From JAKAXS01 sp041940525 (lineage in GTDB: Bacteria > Pseudomonadota > Alphaproteobacteria > Rhizobiales > Hyphomicrobiaceae), in contig JBGTSB010000011.1 in assembly GCA_041940525.1 (NCBI GenBank), positions 1 through 58,291 of the forward strand: a stretch of DNA of 58,291 bases. The letters are read 5' to 3'. Position numbers and translations under genes: made by a program. Under the pieces are notes generated by a model that was not told the origin of the DNA, did no database searches, and was given only the letters and a program-made list of their open reading frames with translations. Every line of letters starts with the position of its first letter. Position 1 is the stretch's first letter. Below, one piece after another: positions 1 through 7,161 of this stretch.

Positions 1-603
1 AAGATTACCAATGAAGCCGGCAGCGCGGCAGGTGTTCGCCGTATCGAGGCGCTGACCGCTGACGGCGCGCGCTCATATCTCGATGCGCAAGATCACGAGC
101 TGCGCCAAACCGCGGCTGTCCTGAAGGTACGGCCAGAGGATGTGTCCGAGCGCGTGAAGGCGCTGATGGATGAAAAGAAACAGCTGGAGCGGCAGCTATC
201 GGACGCGAAGAAGCAGGTGGCCCTTGGCGGCGGCGGTTCAGCGGAGGCAGCGGGCGACGCAATCAAGACGATTGGTGACATCAAGTTGCTGGCGCGCACG
301 GTGCAAGGCTTGAACCCGAAAGATCTGCGCGGCCTAATCGATGACGGCAAGAAGCAGATTGGCTCGGGTGTCGTCGCGATCGTGGGCGTCACCGACGAGG
401 GCAAGGCTGGGCTCGCCGTGGGCGTGACCAACGATCTCGTAAAGAGCTGGAGCGCAGTCGATCTGGTGAAGGCCGGCGCCGAAGCGTTGGGCGGCAAGGG
501 CGGCGGCGGGCGGCCGGATATGGCGCAGGCCGGCGGGCCGGATGGCGCGCGGGCCGCTGAAGCGCTGACGGCGATCGAAGCGCGGCTTGGTGCCAGCGCT
601 TAA
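1..603 (+). CDS. alaS: Alanyl-tRNA synthetase, C-terminal fragment
   Basis: This is the last 200 residues of alanyl-tRNA synthetase, the cytosolic enzyme that charges tRNA-Ala. The reading frame is open from base 1, so the catalytic and editing domains lie off the left edge. The visible part begins in the end of the editing region (ITNEAGSAAGVRRIEALT), runs through a helical segment (DEKKQLERQLSDAKKQ, about residues 55-70 of the fragment) and ends in a DHHA1/C-Ala domain with the glycine-rich segment VTDEGKAGLAVGVTNDLV followed by GGKGGGGRPDMAQAGG and a final short helix. That C-terminal pattern is typical of bacterial AlaS. The stop is TAA at 601-603. The gene is truncated only by the window edge. 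Confidence 0.96.
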   Translation, partial: KITNEAGSAAGVRRIEALTADGARSYLDAQDHELRQTAAVLKVRPEDVSERVKALMDEKKQLERQLSDAKKQVALGGGGSAEAAGDAIKTIGDIKLLARTVQGLNPKDLRGLIDDGKKQIGSGVVAIVGVTDEGKAGLAVGVTNDLVKSWSAVDLVKAGAEALGGKGGGGRPDMAQAGGPDGARAAEALTAIEARLGASA

Positions 604-775
604 ATTTCCAGCTCAATTGCCGGTCGATTTGCCGTTGCGCTGAGCGCTGCGACCTCAAAACGCGCTTTCGCGGACACGCCGTGTACGATTGTTTGCTATA
701 GCTGATCAAATCAGGTTTCAGCTGGTGAAGGCCATGTAGAATGGCCGCTGGCACTTGACCTTGCGGGATTTGGAT

Positions 776-2563
776 TTGGCGGCGGCAGGACACGACTTAT
801 CAGCCTATCGCGACGTGATGGTGGTCTTGACGACCGCTGCCGTCATCGTGCCGCTCGTGCAGCGTCTGAAAGTCAGCCCCATCCTCGGATTTTTGATGGC
901 CGGCGTGATCTTGGGGCCGAAAGGGCTCGGCTCTGTTGAGGCGCTTGAGTGGGTCACGGTTAGCAGCGAGAAAAGTTTGGCGGCGTTAGCGGAGCTTGGC
1001 GTCGTCTTCCTGCTCTTCCTGATCGGGCTAGAGTTGTCGCCAAAACGCTTGGTCACGATGCGCCGTCAGGTATTCGCGCTTGGCGGACTGCAAATTGCCG
1101 TTTCCGGTGCCGTGATCGGTACCGTGGCCTGGGCGCTCTTGGACCGCAGCCCCGCGGCGGCGACGATTATGGGGTTCAGTCTCGCGCTGTCCTCCACGGC
1201 GATCGTGATTGAGCTCCTGTCGCGGCAAGATCGCTTCCGGACCGCCACGGGCCGTTCCAGTTTTTCCATCCTGCTCGCGCAAGACCTCGCTGTCGTTCCT
1301 CTGATCTTGCTCGTGACCATCTTAGGCACGGGTGAGGACACCTCGCTGTTGAACGGCCTACTGCTGGCCTTTGGGCAAGCCGCGCTGGCAATTATCTTCA
1401 TCGTCGTCGTGGGTGGGCTCGTGTTGCGGCCGCTATTCCGGCTCGTTGCTTCAAGCGCCAACAGCGAACTTTTCGTAGCGGCTACGTTGTTCGTGGCAGT
1501 CGGCAGCGGGTTGCTGACAGCTGTCGCAGGTTTGTCCATGGCCCTTGGCGCATTCGTGGCCGGGTTGCTTCTGGCCGAAACGGAATTCCGGCGGGCGATT
1601 GAGGCTACGATTGATCCGTTCAAAGGGCTGCTGCTGGGTGTGTTCTTCTTCACGGTCGGAATGACACTCGACGTGCAGGCGATCTATGCCGATCCGTTGC
1701 CGATCATCAGCGCGACGGCGGCGCTGATCGGATTGAAAGTCGCTATCGCCTGGGGACTGCTTCGCCTGTTCGGCTCGCCAAACTACGTGGCGGTGCAAAG
1801 CGCCATGCTGCTTGGCCCGGGCGGCGAGTTTGCTTTTATCGTGATCGGGCTCGCGGTGACGTATGGCGTGGTGACGGCCGATGGCGGAAGCTTCGTGCAA
1901 GCCGTGGCCTCGCTGTCGATGGCGCTTATACCGCTGCTTGACTGGATTGCCCGGCGCGCGACGACACCCTCCATGCCGCAACAGCTACTGTCGAACCCAG
2001 CGCTGGCCGACATGCCGGAAGACACACACATTCAAGCAATCGTGGTCGGCTACGGGCGTGTCGGGCAACTGGTGTCTGAGATGCTGGATCGCCACAAGGT
2101 TCGCCACCTCGTCATCGAACGGGCACCGAACATCGTCAAGACGGCGCGTGAAGACAAAAAGCCGGTTTACTTTGGCGACGCGAAGAACGTCGGCTTTCTC
2201 AATCGTTGCGGTTTCCAGGAAGCGTCAGCGATCATCATCACCATCAACGTCGATGCTGAGATCGACGAAATCGTCCATTCCGTGCGGAGCGCCCGGCAGA
2301 ACATTGTGATCGTCTCCCGCGCCCGCGATGCCATTCACGCGAAGCACTTGTACGAGCTCGGCGTGACGGATGCCGTTCCGGAAACGATCGAAGCCAGCTT
2401 GCAGCTCAGCGAGGCGTCGCTTGTCGGGCTAGGTGTTCCGACAGGTCTGGTGATCGCGTCTGTGCACGAGCGTCGTGACGAATTCCGCGACGAGCTTCAG
2501 GAGGCCGCTCAGGCCGCCGGCCAGGAAGAGTCGCGCGGACTACGGTCCAAGACGACTACCTGA
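776..2563 (+). CDS. KefB/KefC-type monovalent cation:proton antiporter (CPA2 family)
   Basis: An inner-membrane CPA2 antiporter of about 595 residues. The first ~390 residues are an array of hydrophobic segments typical of the Na+/H+ exchanger fold (for example LGFLMAGVILGPKGLG near the N-terminus and LGVVFLLFLIGLELSP). A cytoplasmic RCK_N/TrkA-N domain follows, with the nucleotide-binding motif GYGRVGQ and a trailing acidic strand (VIERAP). This family exports K+ in exchange for protons, often under redox or electrophile stress; the ion is inferred. No ATG fits the conserved N-terminus (HDLSAYRD). TTG at 776 has GCGGGA about 7 bases upstream; TTG at 755 and ATG at 818 are alternatives. The gene stands alone, with no KefF/KefG ancillary gene next to it. 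Confidence 0.9.
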   Translation: MAAAGHDLSAYRDVMVVLTTAAVIVPLVQRLKVSPILGFLMAGVILGPKGLGSVEALEWVTVSSEKSLAALAELGVVFLLFLIGLELSPKRLVTMRRQVFALGGLQIAVSGAVIGTVAWALLDRSPAAATIMGFSLALSSTAIVIELLSRQDRFRTATGRSSFSILLAQDLAVVPLILLVTILGTGEDTSLLNGLLLAFGQAALAIIFIVVVGGLVLRPLFRLVASSANSELFVAATLFVAVGSGLLTAVAGLSMALGAFVAGLLLAETEFRRAIEATIDPFKGLLLGVFFFTVGMTLDVQAIYADPLPIISATAALIGLKVAIAWGLLRLFGSPNYVAVQSAMLLGPGGEFAFIVIGLAVTYGVVTADGGSFVQAVASLSMALIPLLDWIARRATTPSMPQQLLSNPALADMPEDTHIQAIVVGYGRVGQLVSEMLDRHKVRHLVIERAPNIVKTAREDKKPVYFGDAKNVGFLNRCGFQEASAIIITINVDAEIDEIVHSVRSARQNIVIVSRARDAIHAKHLYELGVTDAVPETIEASLQLSEASLVGLGVPTGLVIASVHERRDEFRDELQEAAQAAGQEESRGLRSKTTT

Positions 2564-2591
2564 CCAGCGGCCTTCTCAGGCCTCTTCCCGC

Positions 2592-2978
2592 CTATGCCAA
2601 CCGGGGGCCGCGCATGCTTGCAGGCAAGCGCTGGCGCGACCTCGTATAATGCCCCGGCCCATTGTAGCCTCTTTGCGCCGCGATGCGTGGCGGTCCGTCA
2701 TAGCCGGGAATCCTGCGGACTTTCCTCCGTCGTTGCCGTCTAATTGTTGGGTCTGGACGCACGACAAGTGCGAGTGTGAAGAGGCCGCGCGCAACGGCGC
2801 GGCGGATGTGATTTCCGAGGAAGGTTTCCATGCGATCTGTCACGACTTTCCATGAACACACGACCAGCGCGGAGTAGAGGAAGTCTTCCCAACTGAGATG
2901 CGGAAACCAGAGCACGAGATCGACCAGGCTTGGGTCGAACACGAAATGCTCAATGAGTTCTTTCAGCCCTGCAAACAT
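2592..2978 (-). CDS. Possible small hypothetical protein, 128 residues
   Basis: I do not recognise a family. The first ~70 residues look protein-like, with alternating hydrophobic and aromatic residues (LVDLVLWFPHLSWEDFLYSA) and a possible membrane-associated helix. The last 50 residues are basic and low in character (RRQRRRKVRRIP), as if the frame ran past its natural end. The ATG at 2976-2978 has a GAGGGG sequence eight bases upstream, which supports translation. The neighbour on the left ends at 2563 on the other strand. It may be a real small protein, a gene broken by a frameshift near residue 75, or chance. Confidence 0.35.
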   Translation of the reverse strand: MFAGLKELIEHFVFDPSLVDLVLWFPHLSWEDFLYSALVVCSWKVVTDRMETFLGNHIRRAVARGLFTLALVVRPDPTIRRQRRRKVRRIPGYDGPPRIAAQRGYNGPGHYTRSRQRLPASMRGPRLA

Positions 2979-3365
2979 CTCCGATGCCCCTCGTCCGGCT
3001 GGTCCCGGCCTGATTGCCGGATGAGGGCATTGGTTGCTGAAACGTTAGATGCGGATGTTTGGATGGTATGGATTGTTCTGGATTTGCCGACATTTGCATC
3101 GCGATACTCATTCGCGATCGTATCGAGCGAGACGCATCAGCGTTAATAATGTCTAAACAAATTCGACGAAATCTCTATTCTTATTTTCTTCGTTTTTTCA
3201 ATGCTCTCCGCCCTCTTCTTCATATCGAATATTCTGAAATGAATCGTATCGAACGCATCGTACGTTGCCGAAACGTACGGCTGGTGTCAGAATGTATCGC
3301 ATCAAATAGAACGCAGGGCATGTCTGCGGATCAGGCTGCTGACGGATGCGTTGAGGTTTTCCAAC
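2979..3365. other. Gene-free stretch, AT-rich
   Basis: Between the possible small minus-strand gene and the winged-helix gene there are about 390 bases with no convincing coding frame. Bases 3140-3300 are clearly poorer in GC than the rest of the window, with T-rich runs such as TTATTTTCTTCGTTTTTTC. This fits a promoter region for the gene starting at 3366. I see no tRNA and no strong hairpin followed by a T tract. Confidence 0.5.
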
Positions 3366-3917
3366 ATGGGATCAGGTGGAGGCGACGAGGACTTGGAACA
3401 GATTGCCCGTATTTTTCGCGATGATGTTCTCAAGCCAATGATGGCTCGCGCCGAGGCCTCACCTGCCGAGATCAAGTCTCTCGTCGATAAGCTTCAAACG
3501 CGACTCGATGCGTTTAAGACGCTGATGGACGATGACGACGGTCTCGCCGCCGGACTGTCCTCGCAGGCACGGCCCGCCAGCGCGATTGAGCCGGCCAGCA
3601 TGCCGCCTCAGGCGTCAGCGGAGATGCCGGTTGGCGAGGATCTCGGACGCAATCAACGCTCGCGCTTGCGGGAGATCGTGCTGCTGTCCGCGCTGGAGCA
3701 GGAGAAGAGGGCTTACCCCCTACAGCAGCTCATGGCCGTTTTGCGCACCCGCGGGTTTGACGATTCCAAGGGTGCCGTTGTCTCACACTTGCACCGGTTG
3801 AAGGCGCTCGAGCTTGTGGACCTGCCGAGCGGTGGCAGCGGCATGTACAGCATCACGACACAGGGACTGGCGCACCTTCAGCGCTTGCGGACCGACTTCG
3901 GCCACCTGTTGCGCTGA
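3366..3917 (+). CDS. Unknown protein with C-terminal winged-helix-like domain
   Basis: A 183-residue cytosolic protein. The N-terminal ~65 residues are acidic and helical (GGGDEDLEQIARIFRDDVL, then AEIKSLVDKLQTRLDAFKTL), suited to dimerisation. A variable Ala/Pro linker follows. Residues ~105-183 look like a winged helix: RLREIVLLSALEQEKRAYPLQ, then a helix-turn-helix region (GAVVSHLHRLKALELVDL) and a wing-like hairpin (GGSGMYSITTQGLAHL). A DNA-binding role is inferred. Start: ATG 3366 has GAGG nine bases upstream; an in-frame TTG at 3351 is less likely. Its stop codon abuts the stop of cckA with no base between, tail to tail. Confidence 0.75.
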   Translation: MGSGGGDEDLEQIARIFRDDVLKPMMARAEASPAEIKSLVDKLQTRLDAFKTLMDDDDGLAAGLSSQARPASAIEPASMPPQASAEMPVGEDLGRNQRSRLREIVLLSALEQEKRAYPLQQLMAVLRTRGFDDSKGAVVSHLHRLKALELVDLPSGGSGMYSITTQGLAHLQRLRTDFGHLLR

Positions 3918-6524
3918 TCAGCGGCCTAACTGCTCTTTCACCTTGGCGGCGAGTTGCGGCATAGAGAACGGCTTCGGCAGGAAGCCGAACTTGGCATCCT
4001 CCGGAAGGTTCTTCGAAAACGCCTCCTCGGCATAGCCGGAGACAAAGACAAACTTCACGTCCGGCTCGATCTTGCGCAGTTCACCGAGCAGCGTCGGGCC
4101 GTCCATCTCCGGCATGACGACGTCGGAGACGACGATATCGACCTGGTTGCCGTTGGCTTCCATGACCTCCAGAGCTTCGACGCCAGTCGAGGCTTCCAGA
4201 ACTTCATAGCCAAGTCTGGTCAAGGCGCGCACGGCGAAGGAACGGACAAAGTCTTCGTCTTCAACCAGCAGAACCTTGCCGTGGCCGGTGAGATCATCCG
4301 GCGCGTCCGGTTTGGCTGCCTTGGAGGTGGCGATCTCGTCGTCGTGTTCGGGCACGAAGCGCGGCAGGTAAACCCGGAACGTCGTGCCAACACCCTCTTC
4401 GCTGTCCACGAAGATAAATCCGCCGGATTGCTTGACGATACCGTAGACGGTCGCCAATCCGAGACCCGTGCCTTTGCCGACACCTTTGGTGGTGAAGAAC
4501 GGCTCGAAAATCTTGGCGCGGACCTCGGGGCTCATGCCGCTGCCGGTGTCCTGCACTTCGATTACAACGTACTCGCCGACGGTGAGGCTTTCCTGGCCCG
4601 GCTTCTGGCCTTCCCGCTGGCTATCGCGCTCGGTCATGTTGCGGGTGCGGATCGTGACGGAACCGCCGTCGGGCATCGCGTCCTTGGCATTGACGGAGAG
4701 GTTGATCAGAACCTGATCGACCTGCGTCTTGTCTGCCTTGACGTACCAGAGGTCACGAACCGGCGGCATGCTCAGGTCCACCTTCTCGCCAAGCGTGCGG
4801 CGCAGCAGGTTGGAGATGTCGGATAGCACCTCGCCCATGTGCAGCGGTTCACTCTGGAAGGTCTGGCGGCGCGAGAATGCGAGCAGCTTAGACACGAGCC
4901 CGGCGGCGCGATTTGCGCTGGAACGGATGTTGTTGATGTCTTTGTAGGCTGCGTCCGTTGGACGATGCGTCTGCAGCAGAAGATCGGAGAAACCGATAAT
5001 CGCGGTCAGCACGTTGTTGAAGTCGTGCGCGATGCCGCCCGCCAGATTGCCAACGGCTTCCATCTTCGAGCTTTGAGCGAACTTGGCTTCAAGAGCCTTC
5101 TGCTCCGTTGCGTCGACCGTGTAGAGCACTGCGGCTTCGCGTGCGCCGCTGCGAACGCTGAGCGGGCTGGCGAAAACGCGGATGGTCGTCTTCTTGTCTT
5201 CGCCGACGGTGAGTTCGACCGGCTGGCTGGTGCGTCCTGCAATAGCGCTTTGCACCGTAGCGTCAAACTCGGCACGCGTTTCGGGCTGCGCGGTGCGGCA
5301 AAGCACATCCGTCGCGAGACCAGAAAGGCCGTTACCCGTATCGCTGACGATCCGTGCGAAGGCGGCATTTGCGTTCGCGATGCGGCCATCGGCCGTAAGC
5401 GTCGCGATACCAAATGGCGCCGACTGGAAGAACGGTGCGGCCCGTTGGTCGGCCAGGGCGCCGCCGCTGCCAGCCTCGGCATCAGCATCGCGGCTGGACG
5501 CGGCAATCAATAGGCCATCGCGGGACTTGCGGGCAACGAAGCGCATCGGCAGGACGCGGCCATCGTCGCAGGTGACGTCCAGGTCGATGCTGGCCGCGGC
5601 ACCGCCTGTACGGCGCAGCGCGCCATTGAGGAGTGTGTTGCCTCCGATCGAGATGATGTCGACGAGGTTCATTTCCGCGTTGCGCTGGCTGCCACGTGGA
5701 ATGCCAAGCCAGTTCGCGAACGTGGCGTTCAAGTAGCGCAAGCTGCCATCGGGATGAGTGGCGATGAGACCGACGGGAGCAGTGTCGGAATACGACAGAG
5801 CGTTCTCAAGTGCCTGCATGCGGTCTTCGTTGATCGCGCGCTCTTCGGTGATGTCGGTTAGCGTCCACAGCACCAGCTGGCCAGACTGTTCGTCATTAGC
5901 AAGGGCGGGCGTGCCGTGCATTGGACGGCAGGAGACGCGTATCGTGCGCTTTTCTCCGGGACGGCCGGGCGGGATGTGGTCCAGCTCTTCGCGGGCGGTC
6001 TCGCCACGCGAGAGTGCCCTGTGGAGACGGAAGAGTGCCTCGCCAGCCTTGGCATCGCCCGCGAAGACCGCTTCGAAATCCGCCATGCGACCGGCTTGGA
6101 TACCGGGGCCCATGCTGCCTGCTTGCGGATTAGCGAAGGCCACGGTGCCATCCTGCGTGGTGACAACGAGACCGGTCTGCAACCCGGCGCAAACGTCTTG
6201 GATGATGCCCTGCTGAGCGTCCTTGCCGGTGAAGCGCACGAAGCCCAAGGCGAGCGCTGCGGCAAAGAACACGCCGAGCATCGCAAAAGCGGCCAGAATG
6301 ATGAGAAGGAATGGCTCAGCGGCGCCGCTGGCGAACAGAGAAATCACAGCCAAGCCTGCCGCGCCAATGATGGCGACGATGGGCCAGAGGTTGATGTTTT
6401 CCGTTGTTGCCACGAACCGTTGTCTCTCGGCTGCCGGGCCCGAACCTGGGCCGCCCGCTTGACCCTCCGTCATGAATTGAAATGCTATCTGATTCTGAGG
6501 GCGGACAACTTTAGACAATGGCAT
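3918..6524 (-). CDS. cckA: CckA-type hybrid sensor histidine kinase (cell cycle)
   Basis: An 868-residue inner-membrane hybrid kinase. In alphaproteobacteria CckA passes phosphate through ChpT to the master regulators CtrA and CpdR. Two membrane helices lie at about 45-69 and 71-96, followed by PAS-like regions at ~105-230, 240-345 and 360-470. The HisKA box has its phospho-His at 500 (GGIAHDFNNVLTAIIGF). The ATPase domain shows the N box (NLSVNAKDAMP), G1 (QDTGSGM), F box (FEPFFTTK) and G2 (GTGLGLATVYG). A receiver domain from ~750 has acidic VEDED, phospho-Asp 801 (DVVMPEMDG) and Lys 851. This order and the GIAHDFNN box match CckA closely. It is divergent from the fliO-like gene. ATG at 6522-6524 is preceded by AAGAG. 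Confidence 0.94.
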   Translation of the reverse strand: MPLSKVVRPQNQIAFQFMTEGQAGGPGSGPAAERQRFVATTENINLWPIVAIIGAAGLAVISLFASGAAEPFLLIILAAFAMLGVFFAAALALGFVRFTGKDAQQGIIQDVCAGLQTGLVVTTQDGTVAFANPQAGSMGPGIQAGRMADFEAVFAGDAKAGEALFRLHRALSRGETAREELDHIPPGRPGEKRTIRVSCRPMHGTPALANDEQSGQLVLWTLTDITEERAINEDRMQALENALSYSDTAPVGLIATHPDGSLRYLNATFANWLGIPRGSQRNAEMNLVDIISIGGNTLLNGALRRTGGAAASIDLDVTCDDGRVLPMRFVARKSRDGLLIAASSRDADAEAGSGGALADQRAAPFFQSAPFGIATLTADGRIANANAAFARIVSDTGNGLSGLATDVLCRTAQPETRAEFDATVQSAIAGRTSQPVELTVGEDKKTTIRVFASPLSVRSGAREAAVLYTVDATEQKALEAKFAQSSKMEAVGNLAGGIAHDFNNVLTAIIGFSDLLLQTHRPTDAAYKDINNIRSSANRAAGLVSKLLAFSRRQTFQSEPLHMGEVLSDISNLLRRTLGEKVDLSMPPVRDLWYVKADKTQVDQVLINLSVNAKDAMPDGGSVTIRTRNMTERDSQREGQKPGQESLTVGEYVVIEVQDTGSGMSPEVRAKIFEPFFTTKGVGKGTGLGLATVYGIVKQSGGFIFVDSEEGVGTTFRVYLPRFVPEHDDEIATSKAAKPDAPDDLTGHGKVLLVEDEDFVRSFAVRALTRLGYEVLEASTGVEALEVMEANGNQVDIVVSDVVMPEMDGPTLLGELRKIEPDVKFVFVSGYAEEAFSKNLPEDAKFGFLPKPFSMPQLAAKVKEQLGR

Positions 6525-6761
6525 ATTTGATACTCTTGAGAACGCGAACGCAACACCTGGCCCTGACTGGGACCAACACGCGACAGCAGGTGCCTAGCGT
6601 TAACGTGCAACGCGAATTGGCACACAGCTGCGCGTCCACAAGAGATGGTCGATCAAAGTTAAATTGGAATGAATTTAGGAGTATAGCAGCTGAAATCACG
6701 GGCTTGAGAGCCTGCGATCGCTTTGGCAAGGAGCGCGGAGGTTACTCTGCGATTAGCGAGT
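6525..6761. promoter_or_regulatory. Divergent promoter region, cckA / fliO-like
   Basis: This 237-base gap separates two divergently transcribed genes and must hold promoters for both. It contains CGTTAACG (about 6598-6605) and GTTAAATTGGAATGAATTTAG, each with one TTAA half-site, but no full TTAA-N7-TTAA CtrA box. No single promoter can be assigned with confidence. Confidence 0.4.
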
Positions 6762-7115
6762 ATGTTTGAGTCGGTTTACTATTTGGCGCTCGTCGTGGTG
6801 CTGATGCTCGCCTTTTTCGGCTCACTGTTTGTTGCGCGAAATCAACTCGATGGTGGTGGGGGCTCAACTGGTTTATCGCTCTTCAAGACGCCATCCGGCA
6901 AGCGATTATCGGTTGTCGAAGCGACACGTATCGACGCCAAGCGGCGGCTCGTTCTGATCCGGCGCGACGATGTGGAACACCTGATTCTTACAGGAGGGCC
7001 GGTTGATCTCTTGATCGAAACCGGCATCGTGCCGCAATCACCTTCTACATCGGCTTCCGGCTCGGAGGGACGAACCGGCCTTGAGTCGGGTAAGCCGCCC
7101 GAGGAGGAAGGCTGA
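6762..7115 (+). CDS. fliO: FliO/MopB-like flagellar biosynthesis protein
   Basis: A 117-residue single-pass membrane protein. A helix at ~4-24 (YYLALVVVLMLAFFGSLFVA) is followed by a short cytosolic domain with the FliO-type pattern LSVVEATRIDAKRRLVLIRR, then DDVEHLILTGGPVDLLIETGI and a Ser/Gly-rich tail. FliO helps assemble the FliPQR export gate of the flagellar type III apparatus. No other flagellar gene is in the window, but a FliO-like gene next to cckA is, as I recall it, a common alphaproteobacterial arrangement. Start: ATG 6762 is chosen because it opens directly on the membrane helix; an in-frame TTG at 6723 would add 13 residues. A GGAGG-like run lies at 6737-6741, rather far upstream. 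Confidence 0.78.
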   Translation: MFESVYYLALVVVLMLAFFGSLFVARNQLDGGGGSTGLSLFKTPSGKRLSVVEATRIDAKRRLVLIRRDDVEHLILTGGPVDLLIETGIVPQSPSTSASGSEGRTGLESGKPPEEEG

Positions 7116-7161
7116 CGTCCCGCCTAATTCAATATGCTCATGAAATTCTTCAAGGACTGAG

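Noticed and set aside
3954..4826. A 290-residue plus-strand open frame
   Set aside because: It is antisense to the kinase and receiver regions of cckA and shows no known motif.
6598..6605. CGTTAACG palindrome between cckA and fliO as a CtrA site
   Set aside because: It holds only one TTAA half-site; no second half at the seven-base spacing.
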